From: Tissierellia bacterium
GTDB lineage: Bacteria > Bacillota > Clostridia > Tissierellales > Tepidimicrobiaceae
Direction: 5' to 3'
Length of the DNA: 64,000 nucleotides
Assembly: GCA_012735215.1 (NCBI GenBank)
Contig: JAAYHX010000009.1
Coordinates: 1 to 64,000 of the forward strand
Part shown: one piece after another, positions 53,761-62,728 of the stretch
Layout: every line of letters begins with the position of its first letter
Numbering within the stretch: the first letter of the stretch is position 1
Notes under the pieces: model-generated
Database searches by the model: none
What the model was told of the DNA's origin: nothing
Seen by the model: the letters and a program-made list of their open reading frames with translations, nothing else
Made by a program: the position numbers and the translations under genes

Positions 53761-53774
53761 ATAGTACACACTAT
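53761..53774. promoter_or_regulatory. Inverted repeat upstream of the GntR gene
   Basis: ATAGT-ACAC-ACTAT lies 40 bases before the GntR start codon. YtrA-type regulators bind TAGTnnnnACTA-like sites near their own promoters in general, so autoregulation is plausible. Confidence 0.35.
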
Positions 53775-53813
53775 AGCATCCAGTATAAATAAGTGGTAAA
53801 TAGGAGGATTTAT

Positions 53814-54188
53814 ATGAGGATAATCATATCGAATTCCTCAGATGAGCCTATATATGAACAGATATCCAAACAGATAAAAGGAGCAATTTTAAGGGGAGAA
53901 TTAAAGGAAGGGGATTTACTTCCTTCCATTAGAGGGTTGGCAAGGGATCTTCAGATATCTGTCATAACTACTAAAAGGGCCTATGAGGAATTGGAAAGAG
54001 AAGGTTATATTGAAACAGTACAGGGGAAGGGTTCCTATGTGGCAAGACAAAACAAGGAACTTATGAAGGAGAAGAAGCTAAACATAATAGAAGAAAAGCT
54101 TGCTCAAATAGTTGAGGAAAGCAGGGCCTTAGGAATAAGCTACAGGGAAATAGAAGAGATGTTAAAGATTTTATTTGAGGAGGTATAA
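53814..54188 (+). CDS. GntR-family regulator, YtrA subfamily
   Basis: A 124-residue protein. A GntR winged helix (about 10-78: PIYEQISKQIKGAILRGELKEGDLLPSIRGLARDLQISVITTKRAYEELEREGYIETVQGKGSYV) is followed by a short helical tail of about 45 residues, the compact form of YtrA regulators that control adjacent ABC operons. ATG at 53814 follows AGGAGG. It ends one base before the ATPase start, so it is the first gene of a GntR-ATPase-permease-permease operon that it probably represses. Confidence 0.92.
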   Translation: MRIIISNSSDEPIYEQISKQIKGAILRGELKEGDLLPSIRGLARDLQISVITTKRAYEELEREGYIETVQGKGSYVARQNKELMKEKKLNIIEEKLAQIVEESRALGISYREIEEMLKILFEEV

Positions 54189-54189
54189 T

Positions 54190-55044
54190 ATGGACTATAT
54201 TCTTGAAGTTGAGAAATTGAGAAAGGAATTTAAAAATTTCACCCTAGATAACATAAGCTTTAAATTGGAGCCAGGTTATATTATGGGCTTTATTGGACCA
54301 AATGGAGCAGGGAAAAGTACTACCATTAAGCTTATAATGAACCTTTTGAAGAAGGACGGAGGAAGCATTAAGATATTTGGAAAGGATCATGTAAAGTACG
54401 AAAAGGAGATTAAGAATAGGATTGGATTTGTATACGATGAAAACTACTACTACGAAGACTTGACAATTAACAGCATGAAAAGCATAGTAGCTTCCTTTTA
54501 TTCTAACTGGGATGACAACCAGTTCAATAAGTATATGAAGGAATTTGATCTCAACCCAAAGGCAAAGATCAAAACCTTGTCAAAGGGAATGAAGATGAAG
54601 TTTTCATTGGCTGTAGCCCTATCACACAATGCAGACTTTATAATCATGGATGAGCCTACATCAGGGTTGGATCCAGTATTTAGGAGGGAAATATTAGATA
54701 TCCTCTACAGCGTCATCCAGGATGAAAGGAGGAGCATCCTATTCTCTACCCATATAACTACAGATTTAGAAAAGATAGCAGATTATATAACCTTCATAAA
54801 CAAAGGGAAAATAGTATTCTCCCAATCCAAGGACGAGATACTACAAAACTACGCCATAGTAAAGGGAGGCCTAGATATACTAGATCAGGACAAGAGAAGG
54901 GAATTCATAGGCTTAAGGGAAACAAAGGTGGGCTTTGAGGCCTTAACAGATAATATGGATAAGATGAGAAGAATGTTTGGGAACAAGGTGTTGATTGAAA
55001 GAGCAACACTGGAAGATATAATGGTCTATAGTGTAAGGGGGTAG
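54190..55044 (+). CDS. ABC transporter ATP-binding protein (YtrB/DrrA type)
   Basis: A 284-residue ATPase with Walker A GPNGAGKST (about 36-44), signature LSKGMKMKFSLA (about 130), Walker B FIIMDEPTSGLDP (about 152) and switch His in FSTHITTDL. The C-terminal extension of about 70 residues is typical of ABC-2 exporters. ATG at 54190 follows GAGGAGG. It is four bases from the first permease gene. It works with the two permeases at 55049 and 55692; such systems often answer to cell-wall antibiotics. Confidence 0.9.
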   Translation: MDYILEVEKLRKEFKNFTLDNISFKLEPGYIMGFIGPNGAGKSTTIKLIMNLLKKDGGSIKIFGKDHVKYEKEIKNRIGFVYDENYYYEDLTINSMKSIVASFYSNWDDNQFNKYMKEFDLNPKAKIKTLSKGMKMKFSLAVALSHNADFIIMDEPTSGLDPVFRREILDILYSVIQDERRSILFSTHITTDLEKIADYITFINKGKIVFSQSKDEILQNYAIVKGGLDILDQDKRREFIGLRETKVGFEALTDNMDKMRRMFGNKVLIERATLEDIMVYSVRG

Positions 55045-55048
55045 TGAT

Positions 55049-55681
55049 ATGTTAGGAACATTAAAAAGGGATTTATTGCTCATGGTCTCCAGCAAGCAGG
55101 TGATCATTCTATGGCTTTTTTATATTCCCCTTCTCATATTTGTTGTAGATTCCTTTGTGCCAGAAGTATTGTACTATATGATAATCGTCTTCTATACCTA
55201 TTTAGCCAGCATAACATCCTTTTCCTATGACATAACTGGTAAGTCAAAATACATTATGAATTCTTTACCCATTAGTAGGAGGGAAGTGGTTTTATATAGG
55301 TATCTGTCCACCTTCATATATTTTGCCATTACCATTGTGTATGCTGGGATTTATTTGTGGATAATTAATGCTTTAAAATTGGCTCATGTGGATTATTTTA
55401 ATCTAAGGGCTATAGTAAATGCTATACCAGCAGTTATGATATCTACATCCTTGGTATATCCAGCCTTTTTTAGGTTTGAGCCTAGAATAGCCCGGATAGT
55501 CCATATGGTAGTATTTATGACCTTCTTTGTAGGACTAAGCAACATATCCATGACGGGAGAAAAGGGGATACTCAAGTATGTAAGCTTGTTAAAGTGGGAG
55601 CATGTAATGATAATAGCCCTAGTCATGTATATTCTGTCCTTAATACTATCCATGCAGATATACAAGAACAGGGATATTTAG
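55049..55681 (+). CDS. ABC-2 type transporter permease, subunit 1
   Basis: A 210-residue protein with six predicted membrane helices. The loop after helix 2 (FSYDITGKSKYIMNSLPISRREVVLYRYL) is the conserved cytoplasmic segment of this permease family and matches that of the next gene. It probably forms a heterodimer with the paralog at 55692 on the ATPase at 54190. No substrate can be inferred. Confidence 0.82.
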   Translation: MLGTLKRDLLLMVSSKQVIILWLFYIPLLIFVVDSFVPEVLYYMIIVFYTYLASITSFSYDITGKSKYIMNSLPISRREVVLYRYLSTFIYFAITIVYAGIYLWIINALKLAHVDYFNLRAIVNAIPAVMISTSLVYPAFFRFEPRIARIVHMVVFMTFFVGLSNISMTGEKGILKYVSLLKWEHVMIIALVMYILSLILSMQIYKNRDI

Positions 55682-55691
55682 GGGTGATACT

Positions 55692-56351
55692 GTGGTTAAC
55701 TTGGTAAAGAAGGACCTTAGGCTGTCATTTAAGGTGAACATTTTTGCTGTACTATATGCCTTGTTTATCTCTGCTGGGGGTTTAGTGAGGGATGATGTGG
55801 TATTAGCAAACCTCCTCTATACATTAGGCATATTGATACTTACATTTATTACAGTCATATATACAAATGGATACGATGACAAGTATAAAAGTGAAATAGT
55901 GTTAAACAGCTTTCCTATAGATAGAAGGGATATTGTAAGGGCCAAATATTTAACCCTTATGATCTTCATCCTTCTATTCTCTGGAACCATACTTGTATTT
56001 ACAAATGTATTACCAGTAATCATTTTTATAGAAGGGGCAGTAGGGGCAAGTATCCACACTGCCATCCTTGCAATAAATATCTTGCTCATATTTTATTCCC
56101 TTTACTATCCCGTTTACTTTAAGGTAGGGGAAGGCCTAAGAAGCTTCAATACAATATTATGGTTACTGTTACTGATTGCACCAGCAATTATGAAAAGAGG
56201 AGTTGAGTTTTTAGCCAAAAGAGGACTATTGGAGAAACTAGCCCAAGTGGACTTAAGCAGGATAAATCTATATCTCTTAGGAATATCCCTTATAATCTAT
56301 TATATATCCTTACAGATTTCAAAAAAGATCTACATGGGAAGGGAATTTTAG
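55692..56351 (+). CDS. ABC-2 type transporter permease, subunit 2
   Basis: A 219-residue protein with six predicted helices and the same family loop (NGYDDKYKSEIVLNSFPIDRRDIVRAKYL), hence a paralog of the preceding permease. GTG at 55692 follows GGGGTGA; the gap to the upstream gene is ten bases. It is the last gene of the GntR-ABC operon. Confidence 0.82.
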   Translation: MVNLVKKDLRLSFKVNIFAVLYALFISAGGLVRDDVVLANLLYTLGILILTFITVIYTNGYDDKYKSEIVLNSFPIDRRDIVRAKYLTLMIFILLFSGTILVFTNVLPVIIFIEGAVGASIHTAILAINILLIFYSLYYPVYFKVGEGLRSFNTILWLLLLIAPAIMKRGVEFLAKRGLLEKLAQVDLSRINLYLLGISLIIYYISLQISKKIYMGREF

Positions 56352-56391
56352 GAGCCAATGTATAAAGGAATAATAGAGAAAAGGGACTCAT

Positions 56392-56868
56392 TTAGATGAA
56401 TAGTTGAATATTGGACTCCAATGCATCCTTTAGATAGTCTTCTGCTGTGACTATTTCCACATTATCAAGTAGTTCATTTTGTTTAAAACCCATTATTTCA
56501 CAGGACAGCTTGCAGGCCTGCATCCTTATTCCTTTTTCAATAGCTCCATTTAGAAAGTCTGTAAGAGTTGGTGCCTCCTTATCCTCCATCATCTCTTTCA
56601 GCATTTTCTTACCCATGCCTGCAAAATTCATCTTGGACAGAGGAAGATCTTCCAGGTACCTTGGTGTCATGTTAGCAAACATCTTTTCATAGGCAGTCTT
56701 ATCTTCCTCTGACATGCTATTGGGATTTCTCACAAGGAGCAGTCCCCAAAAGGCAAAAAAAATAGTCACCTCTATATCCATCTCCTTTGCCGTATTGGCT
56801 AAAATCAAGGCAGTTAGTGCCTTATCGTAGTCTCCGCTAAACATAAGTATATTCATCTTTTTGTTCAT
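56392..56868 (-). CDS. DsrE/DsrF/DrsH-like family protein
   Basis: A 158-residue protein with the Rossmann-like DsrE fold: KMNILMFSGDYDKALTALILANTAKEMDIEVTIFFAFWGLLLV at the start and IEKGIRMQACKLSCEIMGFKQNELLDNVEIVTAEDYL at the end. Cys118-type cysteine in MQACKLSCEIMG is the position used for sulfur transfer in the DrsE2 branch. It lies 24 bases downstream of a cysteine-desulfurase-like gene, so it may accept persulfide sulfur from it. Confidence 0.85.
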   Translation of the reverse strand: MNKKMNILMFSGDYDKALTALILANTAKEMDIEVTIFFAFWGLLLVRNPNSMSEEDKTAYEKMFANMTPRYLEDLPLSKMNFAGMGKKMLKEMMEDKEAPTLTDFLNGAIEKGIRMQACKLSCEIMGFKQNELLDNVEIVTAEDYLKDALESNIQLFI

Positions 56869-56892
56869 AACAAACCCTCCTTACCATTAGTC

Positions 56893-58206
56893 TTAGTAAG
56901 GAGGGAGGGATTTATACTTTTTATTATAAAAATCTATCTTGTTTCCAATATGCTTTAACAACTCTATCAACACATTTATTTCTTTATAATCATTATACAT
57001 TCCATAGCTTATCCTAACGGTTCCAGGTCTTTGAAGGTTTTTGTCCCTCTTGTACTTTTCTATCTGATCCTTTGATACTTTTAGAAGCCTTTGAACATAG
57101 GGTTGGGCACAGAAACATCCATTTCTTACTCCTATGCCGCCTTCCAGGGAAAGGATAGATGCTACTGTTCCATGATAGATTCCATCAAGATTGAAGGATA
57201 CAATGGATACCTTATTGTCTACATCCCCATCATCATACAGTATTATATTTGGAACTGTTTTAAGCCTTTCTAGTGTATATCTGGTTAGGCTCTTTTCGTA
57301 GTTGGATATTTTCTTCATATCTAGTTTTTTCAAAACTTCTATGCTTTCAATTAGAGCTACTACTCCTAGAAGGTTTGGTGTTCCACCTTCTTCTTTATCA
57401 GGGGGAGGAGACCAGATAACTTCCTTCGGGGTTACCAGATCTACTGTGCCCCCTCCTACTATATCTGAAAATCCTTCTGTGAAGGTATCCTTTGGAGCAA
57501 TCAGCACCCCTATTCCAAAGGGGGCATACATCTTATGGGCTGAAAAACATAAAAAGTCAATGTGGCCGGGATCATCTACTGATTTCATATCTACAGGATG
57601 GTGGGGCACTAGTTGGGCTCCATCCACCAGTATCTTGCTTCCGTATCTATGGGCAATTTTTGCTATATCATGAATAGGATTTACATATCCTGTTACATTA
57701 GAAGCACCAGTTACAGCTACTAGCTTCACCTTACCCTTATATTTCCTAAGCAGGTATTCCAAATGATCTAAGGACAACCTTCCTTTTTCATCCACATCTA
57801 CATAGTCTACATTGTACTTGGTTCTCCAAGGTAAATCGTTGGAATGGTGTTCCATATAAGTGGATAGGACTATACCGTCCTTTATATAGTCTTTAAGCCT
57901 ATAGGATATTTTGTTTATGGCTTCTGTTGTATTCTTTACAAATATGGCTGTGTAGTGTCTAGGATCTGCATTGACAAAATCCAGTACAATATTTCTGGAC
58001 CTATCATAAAATAGGGATGATATTATGGATTTGTAGCCGGTGCCTCTATGAATAGAAGAATAAAAGTAGGAAAAGCCATTGATCTTATCCATAACAGACA
58101 CTAGAGGAGGAGTAGTGGCAGCATTGTCAAAATTTATATATGGAACCTTGTTGCCATCTTCTAAAGGGACAAGAGTATTTAAACCGTGTATGTATTTCCT
58201 AAACAT
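56893..58206 (-). CDS. Class V aminotransferase fold enzyme, cysteine-desulfurase-like
   Basis: A 437-residue PLP enzyme. Visible are YINFDNAATTPPL at the start, FVKNTTEAINKI, TYMEHHSNDLPW, LVDGAQLVPHHPVDM (PLP Asp and Gln), the Schiff-base Lys in FLCFSAHKMYAPFGIGVLIAP and a Cys in RNGCFCAQPYVQRL where SufS-type desulfurases carry the catalytic Cys. ATG at 58206 follows AAGGTGG. It probably releases sulfur from cysteine and passes it to the DsrE-like protein downstream. It is longer than SufS by about 30 residues, and no scaffold genes (sufB/U) are adjacent. Confidence 0.85.
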   Translation of the reverse strand: MFRKYIHGLNTLVPLEDGNKVPYINFDNAATTPPLVSVMDKINGFSYFYSSIHRGTGYKSIISSLFYDRSRNIVLDFVNADPRHYTAIFVKNTTEAINKISYRLKDYIKDGIVLSTYMEHHSNDLPWRTKYNVDYVDVDEKGRLSLDHLEYLLRKYKGKVKLVAVTGASNVTGYVNPIHDIAKIAHRYGSKILVDGAQLVPHHPVDMKSVDDPGHIDFLCFSAHKMYAPFGIGVLIAPKDTFTEGFSDIVGGGTVDLVTPKEVIWSPPPDKEEGGTPNLLGVVALIESIEVLKKLDMKKISNYEKSLTRYTLERLKTVPNIILYDDGDVDNKVSIVSFNLDGIYHGTVASILSLEGGIGVRNGCFCAQPYVQRLLKVSKDQIEKYKRDKNLQRPGTVRISYGMYNDYKEINVLIELLKHIGNKIDFYNKKYKSLPPY

Positions 58207-58278
58207 ATAACCACCTTTTTGCCATATTATAATAACATTATATTCTCCCATAGCAAAAAGGTGATTATATTTGATCTG

Positions 58279-58947
58279 TTATTTTCTTTGCCTGTATTGT
58301 TCCATTATTGCTGAAAATATTTCTCCAGTGGATGGAGGAGTATAAGTAATGGCATTTGCTCCTGCTTCAATAGTCTCAAGAATGGTTTCGTCGGTTGGCC
58401 CTCCCGTAGCAATTATTGGAAGCTCTTTACCGTACTCATCTCTTATCTTCTTGACTAAATATGCAGTCTTAGAGCCACCAGATATGTTCAAAATCCTAGC
58501 TCCTGCTTCAAGCTTACCCTTGTAATCGTCATTTTCTGATACTACAGTTGCAATGATAGGTATATCTATGGTTTCGTATATCTCCTTAATTACATCATTG
58601 GGAGTTGGAGCGTTTACCACTACACCGTAGGCACCCATAAGCTCTGCCTGAAGGGCTATATTTACAGATCTTGTTCCTGTAGTAAGACCTCCGCCAACTC
58701 CTACAAATACTGGAACAGGTGCAACTTCTAAAATAGCTTGAGTAATAGATAGTTGGGGTGTAAAGGGATAAACAGCTATAATAGAGTTAGCATTAGTATT
58801 TTTAATTACTGCCACATCTGTTGAAAAAAGTAAAGACTTAATTCTGGTACCCAAAATCTTTATACCTGTAGCCTTGTAGATTACAGAAGGAACCTCTATT
58901 ATCCTAGTTCTTAAATGTGACTTAATTTCAGGAACATACCTTTCCAT
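58279..58947 (-). CDS. TIM-barrel protein of unknown function (annotated hydrolase-like family)
   Basis: A 222-residue protein built of alternating strands and helices: PVPVFVGVGGGLTTGTRSV, GAYGVVVNAPTPNDVIKEI, DIPIIATVVSENDDYKGKLEAGARILNISGG, ELPIIATGGPTDETILETIEAGANAITYTPPS. The last two look like a phosphate-binding barrel end. I do not know a reaction for this family. The ATG follows AAGGAGG. It is the first gene of a minus-strand group with the desulfurase-like and DsrE-like genes, 72 bases away, so it may be co-transcribed. Confidence 0.75.
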   Translation of the reverse strand: MERYVPEIKSHLRTRIIEVPSVIYKATGIKILGTRIKSLLFSTDVAVIKNTNANSIIAVYPFTPQLSITQAILEVAPVPVFVGVGGGLTTGTRSVNIALQAELMGAYGVVVNAPTPNDVIKEIYETIDIPIIATVVSENDDYKGKLEAGARILNISGGSKTAYLVKKIRDEYGKELPIIATGGPTDETILETIEAGANAITYTPPSTGEIFSAIMEQYRQRK

Positions 58948-59109
58948 CTTCTACCTCCTTATTATTAGTATCATAAAAACTATACCCATCAAAACTAACT
59001 TAAAATAGAAATCTTCAACAATTAGAGTTTAAATCTTATTTGTTGAGATATAAGTATAGTATAATATATTGTGATACAAGTAGTAAAATATTATTTTAGG
59101 GGGTATATT

Positions 59110-59523
59110 ATGTTTAAATGGAGAGAGGATTTTAATGTAAATGTGTCCAAAATAGATGAACAGCATAAGGAATTATTCAATATTGGCAATTTCCTCTATG
59201 ACCTAATGTCTATAAAAGATGACATAGACAGATACGATGAGATAATGACAGCATTACATAAGTTAAGGGACTATGCTATATACCATTTTGAAACAGAAGA
59301 AAAGCTAATGCTTGAGCATGGCTACCCTAAATATGAAGAACATAAATCTCAGCATGACGCATTCATAGCAAAGATCAATTCCCTAGATGATGATCTGATA
59401 GATATGGATCAGAGAACAGTAGAAATGGACTTGCTAATCTTTGTTGCCAATTGGATAGAGCAGCATATACTCAGAACAGATATGGAATACAAGGAATTCT
59501 TTAATGGGAAAGGTGTATATTAA
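59110..59523 (+). CDS. Bacteriohemerythrin
   Basis: A 137-residue single-domain hemerythrin with the full ligand set: HK in DEQHKELFNIGN, His in YHFETEEKLM (HxxxE), HxxxH in YEEHKSQHDAF and the final HxxxxD in EQHILRTDMEYKEF. It starts with the canonical FKWREDFNVNVSKID. It binds O2 at a di-iron site and may store, buffer or detoxify it in an anaerobe. ATG at 59110 follows AGGGGG. It is separate from the 30-kb hemerythrin pair. Confidence 0.93.
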   Translation: MFKWREDFNVNVSKIDEQHKELFNIGNFLYDLMSIKDDIDRYDEIMTALHKLRDYAIYHFETEEKLMLEHGYPKYEEHKSQHDAFIAKINSLDDDLIDMDQRTVEMDLLIFVANWIEQHILRTDMEYKEFFNGKGVY

Positions 59524-59540
59524 GGGTTATGGTAAAACAG

Positions 59541-59566
59541 GTGGAGAAAAATTCTCCACTTTTTTA
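59541..59566 (+). terminator. Intrinsic terminator
   Basis: GTGGAGAA and TTCTCCAC pair around a three-base loop and are followed by TTTTTT, after the bacteriohemerythrin gene. Confidence 0.88.
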
Positions 59567-59710
59567 CGTTTAGGGACAATTTGAAAGGTATTCTTGGGTC
59601 TATATAAAATAAATTGAAAATCTATTTCACAAGTGTTATTATAAAAGTAGATACACTTTTGAGATATTACAAAACTGTACCCATACACATGTAGAACGGG
59701 AGGGATTTCT

Positions 59711-60202
59711 ATGGCAAATTCAGATCTAAAGACCTTGATAAGGTATTCGGTACTCATAGCATTAACTACAGTAATGACCATGGTAATTCATATACCTACC
59801 CTTGGAACTAATGGGTATTTGAACTTAGGAGACATGGTTGTATTTATTGCAGCTTTAACAATGGGGAAAAGGGCTGGCTTGATAGTTGGAGGTGTAGGCT
59901 CTGCCCTAGCTGATTTGCTTTTAGGATATACTCACTATGCACCTATTACCCTTGTAGTTAAGGGCTTAGAAGGATATATAGCAGGAAGAATACTAGAAAC
60001 CAAGATAGGCAGACAAAAACCGCTAATAGCTACAGCAGCAGGTGGTATTTTTATGGCCCTTGGATACTTTGTGCCTGAAATATTCATGTATGGAAAGGGG
60101 GCAATAGCCTCCATACCAGGGAATATAGCCCAAGGACTCCTAGGAGCTTTTTCATCCGTAATCCTGTTTATGGCTTTAAGGAGGGCTAGATATTTAAAAT
60201 AA
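59711..60202 (+). CDS. ECF transporter S component
   Basis: A 163-residue membrane protein with five or six helices, of the small S-component type that binds a vitamin or precursor and docks on a shared ECF module. Segments such as GYLNLGDMVVFIAALTMGKRAGLIVGGVGSALADLLLGYTHYAPITLVVKGLEGYIAG fit the ECF-type riboflavin-transporter-S/HmpT-like family. Specificity cannot be assigned. The 140-base leader after the previous terminator shows no riboswitch I recognise. It is monocistronic. Confidence 0.83.
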   Translation: MANSDLKTLIRYSVLIALTTVMTMVIHIPTLGTNGYLNLGDMVVFIAALTMGKRAGLIVGGVGSALADLLLGYTHYAPITLVVKGLEGYIAGRILETKIGRQKPLIATAAGGIFMALGYFVPEIFMYGKGAIASIPGNIAQGLLGAFSSVILFMALRRARYLK

Positions 60203-60236
60203 AAATAGTGGAGAATTCATCTCCACTATTTTTGTC
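60201..60236. terminator. Bidirectional terminator
   Basis: AAAAATAGTGGAGA (60201-60214) and TCTCCACTATTTTT (60220-60233) are perfect 14-base arms, between two convergent genes. Confidence 0.9.
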
Positions 60237-60237
60237 T

Positions 60238-61473
60238 TTAAAATGCCCAATTTCCATTTTCAAATATTTGAAACTTTTCTCCTTCTCTGGTTTCTCCAAC
60301 TATGCTCAAATCCTCTGTGCCTATCATAAAGTCCACATGGGTTAAGGAATCATTTACTCCAGCCTTATCTAACTCTTCCTCCTTCATATCAGTACCGCCC
60401 TTTAGGTTAGTTGGATAAGCCTTGCCTAGGGCGAAGTGGCAGGAAGCATTCTCGTCAAACAAGGTATTGTAGAATATAATGTTGGAGTTTGAAATTGGAG
60501 AATCATAGGGTACTAATGCAACTTCTCCTAATCTCTTAGCGCCTTCATCTAAATCCAACAGATCTTTTAACACCTCATAGCCTTCCTCAGCTGTAAAGTC
60601 TACAACTTTTCCTTCCTTGAAGGTTAGGCTGAAGTTGTTGATTAGATTGCCTCCATAGTTTAGGGGTTTGGAGCTGTAAACTATGCCATTAACTCCGTAT
60701 TTGTGGGGCATAGTAAATACTTCCTCTGTAGGCATGTTGGCTACAAAATATATGTCCTTTGAATTCTTGCCCCCACCGCCAGCCCAGAGGTGGCCTTCGG
60801 GTAGTTCCACTTCTAAATCGGTGCCCTTTGAGGACTTATAGTATAGCTTTTTAAAGTTCTTTTCATTGAGGAAGTTAACCTTATCCTCGATATTCTTAAG
60901 ATGTTTTCTCCAAGCTTCAACAGGATCATCTTCATATATACGCAAGGCCTTAAATATAGCATCCCATAGCTTTTCTACTGCTTCCTCTTCACTAACATCA
61001 GGGAAAACTCTCTTAGCCCATTTCCTTGTAGGGATGGATATAACGCACCAAGCGTTAATATCGTTCATGGTGTAATTTCTAAACTTCATCAAGCCTATAG
61101 ATGTGGCCTTGTTGTTTGCAGCTATCTTTTTAGGATCTATTCCTTTAAGTAAATAAGGGTCCTGCGCTGAAATAGATAGGAAACCAGCTCCCTTTTCTGC
61201 ATAATCCTCCAAGCCATCTGCATACCATTTTGGGAAGTTTTCAAAGACTTCCATAGGAGCATATTCATATTTCATTCTAGTTAAGTCCCCATCATTCCAA
61301 TTAACATGAACTTCTTTGGCCCCAGCTTCATAGGCGTGTTTGGCTAGTAGCCTTACAAACTCAGCCCCTTCTACAGGTGCATTTATTACTAAGGGCTGAT
61401 CTTTTTGAATATTGATACCTACCTTAATACATAAGTTGGCATACTTCTCCAATAGTATATTGAAATTTTCCAA
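60238..61473 (-). CDS. M29 family aminopeptidase (AmpS/PepS type)
   Basis: A 411-residue dimetal exopeptidase. Metal-site regions are in the C-terminal half: GKVVDFTAEEGYEVL, VALVPYDSPISNSNIIFYNTLFDENASCHFALGKAY and THVDFMIGTEDLSIVGETREGEK. The N-terminal half has LEKYANLCIKVGINIQKDQPLVINAP as in AmpS. TTG at 61471-61473 is the start, with GAGGTG five bases upstream. It is a cytoplasmic peptide-degrading enzyme with broad N-terminal preference. Confidence 0.93.
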   Translation of the reverse strand: MENFNILLEKYANLCIKVGINIQKDQPLVINAPVEGAEFVRLLAKHAYEAGAKEVHVNWNDGDLTRMKYEYAPMEVFENFPKWYADGLEDYAEKGAGFLSISAQDPYLLKGIDPKKIAANNKATSIGLMKFRNYTMNDINAWCVISIPTRKWAKRVFPDVSEEEAVEKLWDAIFKALRIYEDDPVEAWRKHLKNIEDKVNFLNEKNFKKLYYKSSKGTDLEVELPEGHLWAGGGGKNSKDIYFVANMPTEEVFTMPHKYGVNGIVYSSKPLNYGGNLINNFSLTFKEGKVVDFTAEEGYEVLKDLLDLDEGAKRLGEVALVPYDSPISNSNIIFYNTLFDENASCHFALGKAYPTNLKGGTDMKEEELDKAGVNDSLTHVDFMIGTEDLSIVGETREGEKFQIFENGNWAF

Positions 61474-61690
61474 AGTATCACCTCACAGTTTATCAATACT
61501 AGGTTATAGATATAGTTTACATGATTGGCAATGGCTTGTAAATGGATTCTACAGCTTTAGAGATTTATTAAAATAATCTTAAGAAAATTAGGACTTTGGG
61601 AGGAAATTTGAGATGTTTATAGAAGTAGTATATATCCATTTTATTGTTCCTATGAAAATTTATTTGATTATTTTTATAGGGGGAGCAAAA

Positions 61691-62638
61691 ATGTCTAGGG
61701 TCTCAAATGCTCTTAAAATGTATATGCTGTTACAAGGAAGGCAGCTTATAAAAGCTGAGGAATTAGCTTATATATTAGAGGTATCTACAAGAATGATACA
61801 AGAGTATAAAAATGATCTAGAAAAGGCTGGTATATATATTGGCTCAAAACGGGGAAGGAATGGAGGTTACTATTTAGAAAACACCTTTGACCTTAAGGGT
61901 ATAGAATTTGGGGAAAATGAAATTGAAGCACTAAAAATGGCTACAGAAGTTATAAAGAGTGGTAATTATCCGTATTCAGTTGATTTTCAATTGTTTTCCA
62001 GCAAGATACTTAATGCAGCAAAGGATTATGATTTTACATCGTACTATAGCAAACCAGCATTTAAGCATAAAAGTATGAATGACAAAGAGAAAAGAATATG
62101 GCAAGATATCAACAAGGCTATAATGAATAAAAAGAAGGTAAAAATGAATTATACTTCTATGAAAGAAGATAAAAGAAGCACGAAAGTAAGGATAGTTCAT
62201 CCTTATGGAGTTTTTGATTATGAAGGTTCTACATATTTTTACGGGTATTGTGAGTTAAGAAAAGAGGTTAGATTTTTTAAGATCCCTAGAATACATGATT
62301 ATGAAATATTGGATGAAAATTTCTGTATAAATATCAAATATGATATAAGAGAAGTTGTAAGTAAATCCTTCGGTATATACAATGATGAACTAATAGATAT
62401 AATAATTAAAATACATTATCCAATGAGCGAGATAGTAAAAGAAAAGCAGTATGCAGTAGAACAGTTTATAGAAGAGATAGATGAAGATACTATAATGTTC
62501 AAAGCAAGGATGAAGGGTTATAAGGAAATAAAATCTTGGGTTTTAAGCATGGGAAGTTTAGCAGAAGTAATTGCACCTAAAAAGCTTAAAGATGATATTC
62601 TAGCTGAAGTGAAAACTATGATTGAATTATATGAATAA
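61691..62638 (+). CDS. HTH/WYL-domain transcriptional regulator next to the cas operon
   Basis: A 315-residue regulator. The N-terminal DeoR-like helix-turn-helix (about 5-60: LLQGRQLIKAEELAYILEVSTRMIQEYKNDLEKAGIYIGSKRGRNGGYYL) is followed by a WYL domain (about 135-230; core VRIVHPYGVFDYEGSTYFYGYCELRKEVRFFKIPRIHDYEIL) and the WCX C-terminal part. WYL domains bind nucleic acid or nucleotide ligands, and WYL regulators are frequent beside CRISPR-Cas and other defence loci. ATG at 61691 follows AGGGGGA. It is transcribed toward cas6 but ends in a strong terminator, so it is a separate unit. Confidence 0.9.
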   Translation: MSRVSNALKMYMLLQGRQLIKAEELAYILEVSTRMIQEYKNDLEKAGIYIGSKRGRNGGYYLENTFDLKGIEFGENEIEALKMATEVIKSGNYPYSVDFQLFSSKILNAAKDYDFTSYYSKPAFKHKSMNDKEKRIWQDINKAIMNKKKVKMNYTSMKEDKRSTKVRIVHPYGVFDYEGSTYFYGYCELRKEVRFFKIPRIHDYEILDENFCINIKYDIREVVSKSFGIYNDELIDIIIKIHYPMSEIVKEKQYAVEQFIEEIDEDTIMFKARMKGYKEIKSWVLSMGSLAEVIAPKKLKDDILAEVKTMIELYE

Positions 62639-62663
62639 AAGGTTATTGCTAACCTTTTATTCA
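62632..62663 (+). terminator. Perfect 14-base-pair terminator overlapping the WYL gene stop
   Basis: TGAATAAAAGGTTA (62632-62645) and TAACCTTTTATTCA (62650-62663) pair around TTGC. The stop codon lies in the left arm. Confidence 0.75.
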
Positions 62664-62728
62664 TATTACACCAAATATTTCCTATTTGTTTGATATAGTT
62701 ATTTTAAGTACAAATCTTTTCTAATTTA

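Noticed and set aside
59567-59710. A riboswitch upstream of the ECF S component
   Set aside because: Only a weak AAGTGT/ACACTT pairing is seen; no TPP, FMN, THF, cobalamin or preQ1 consensus is present.
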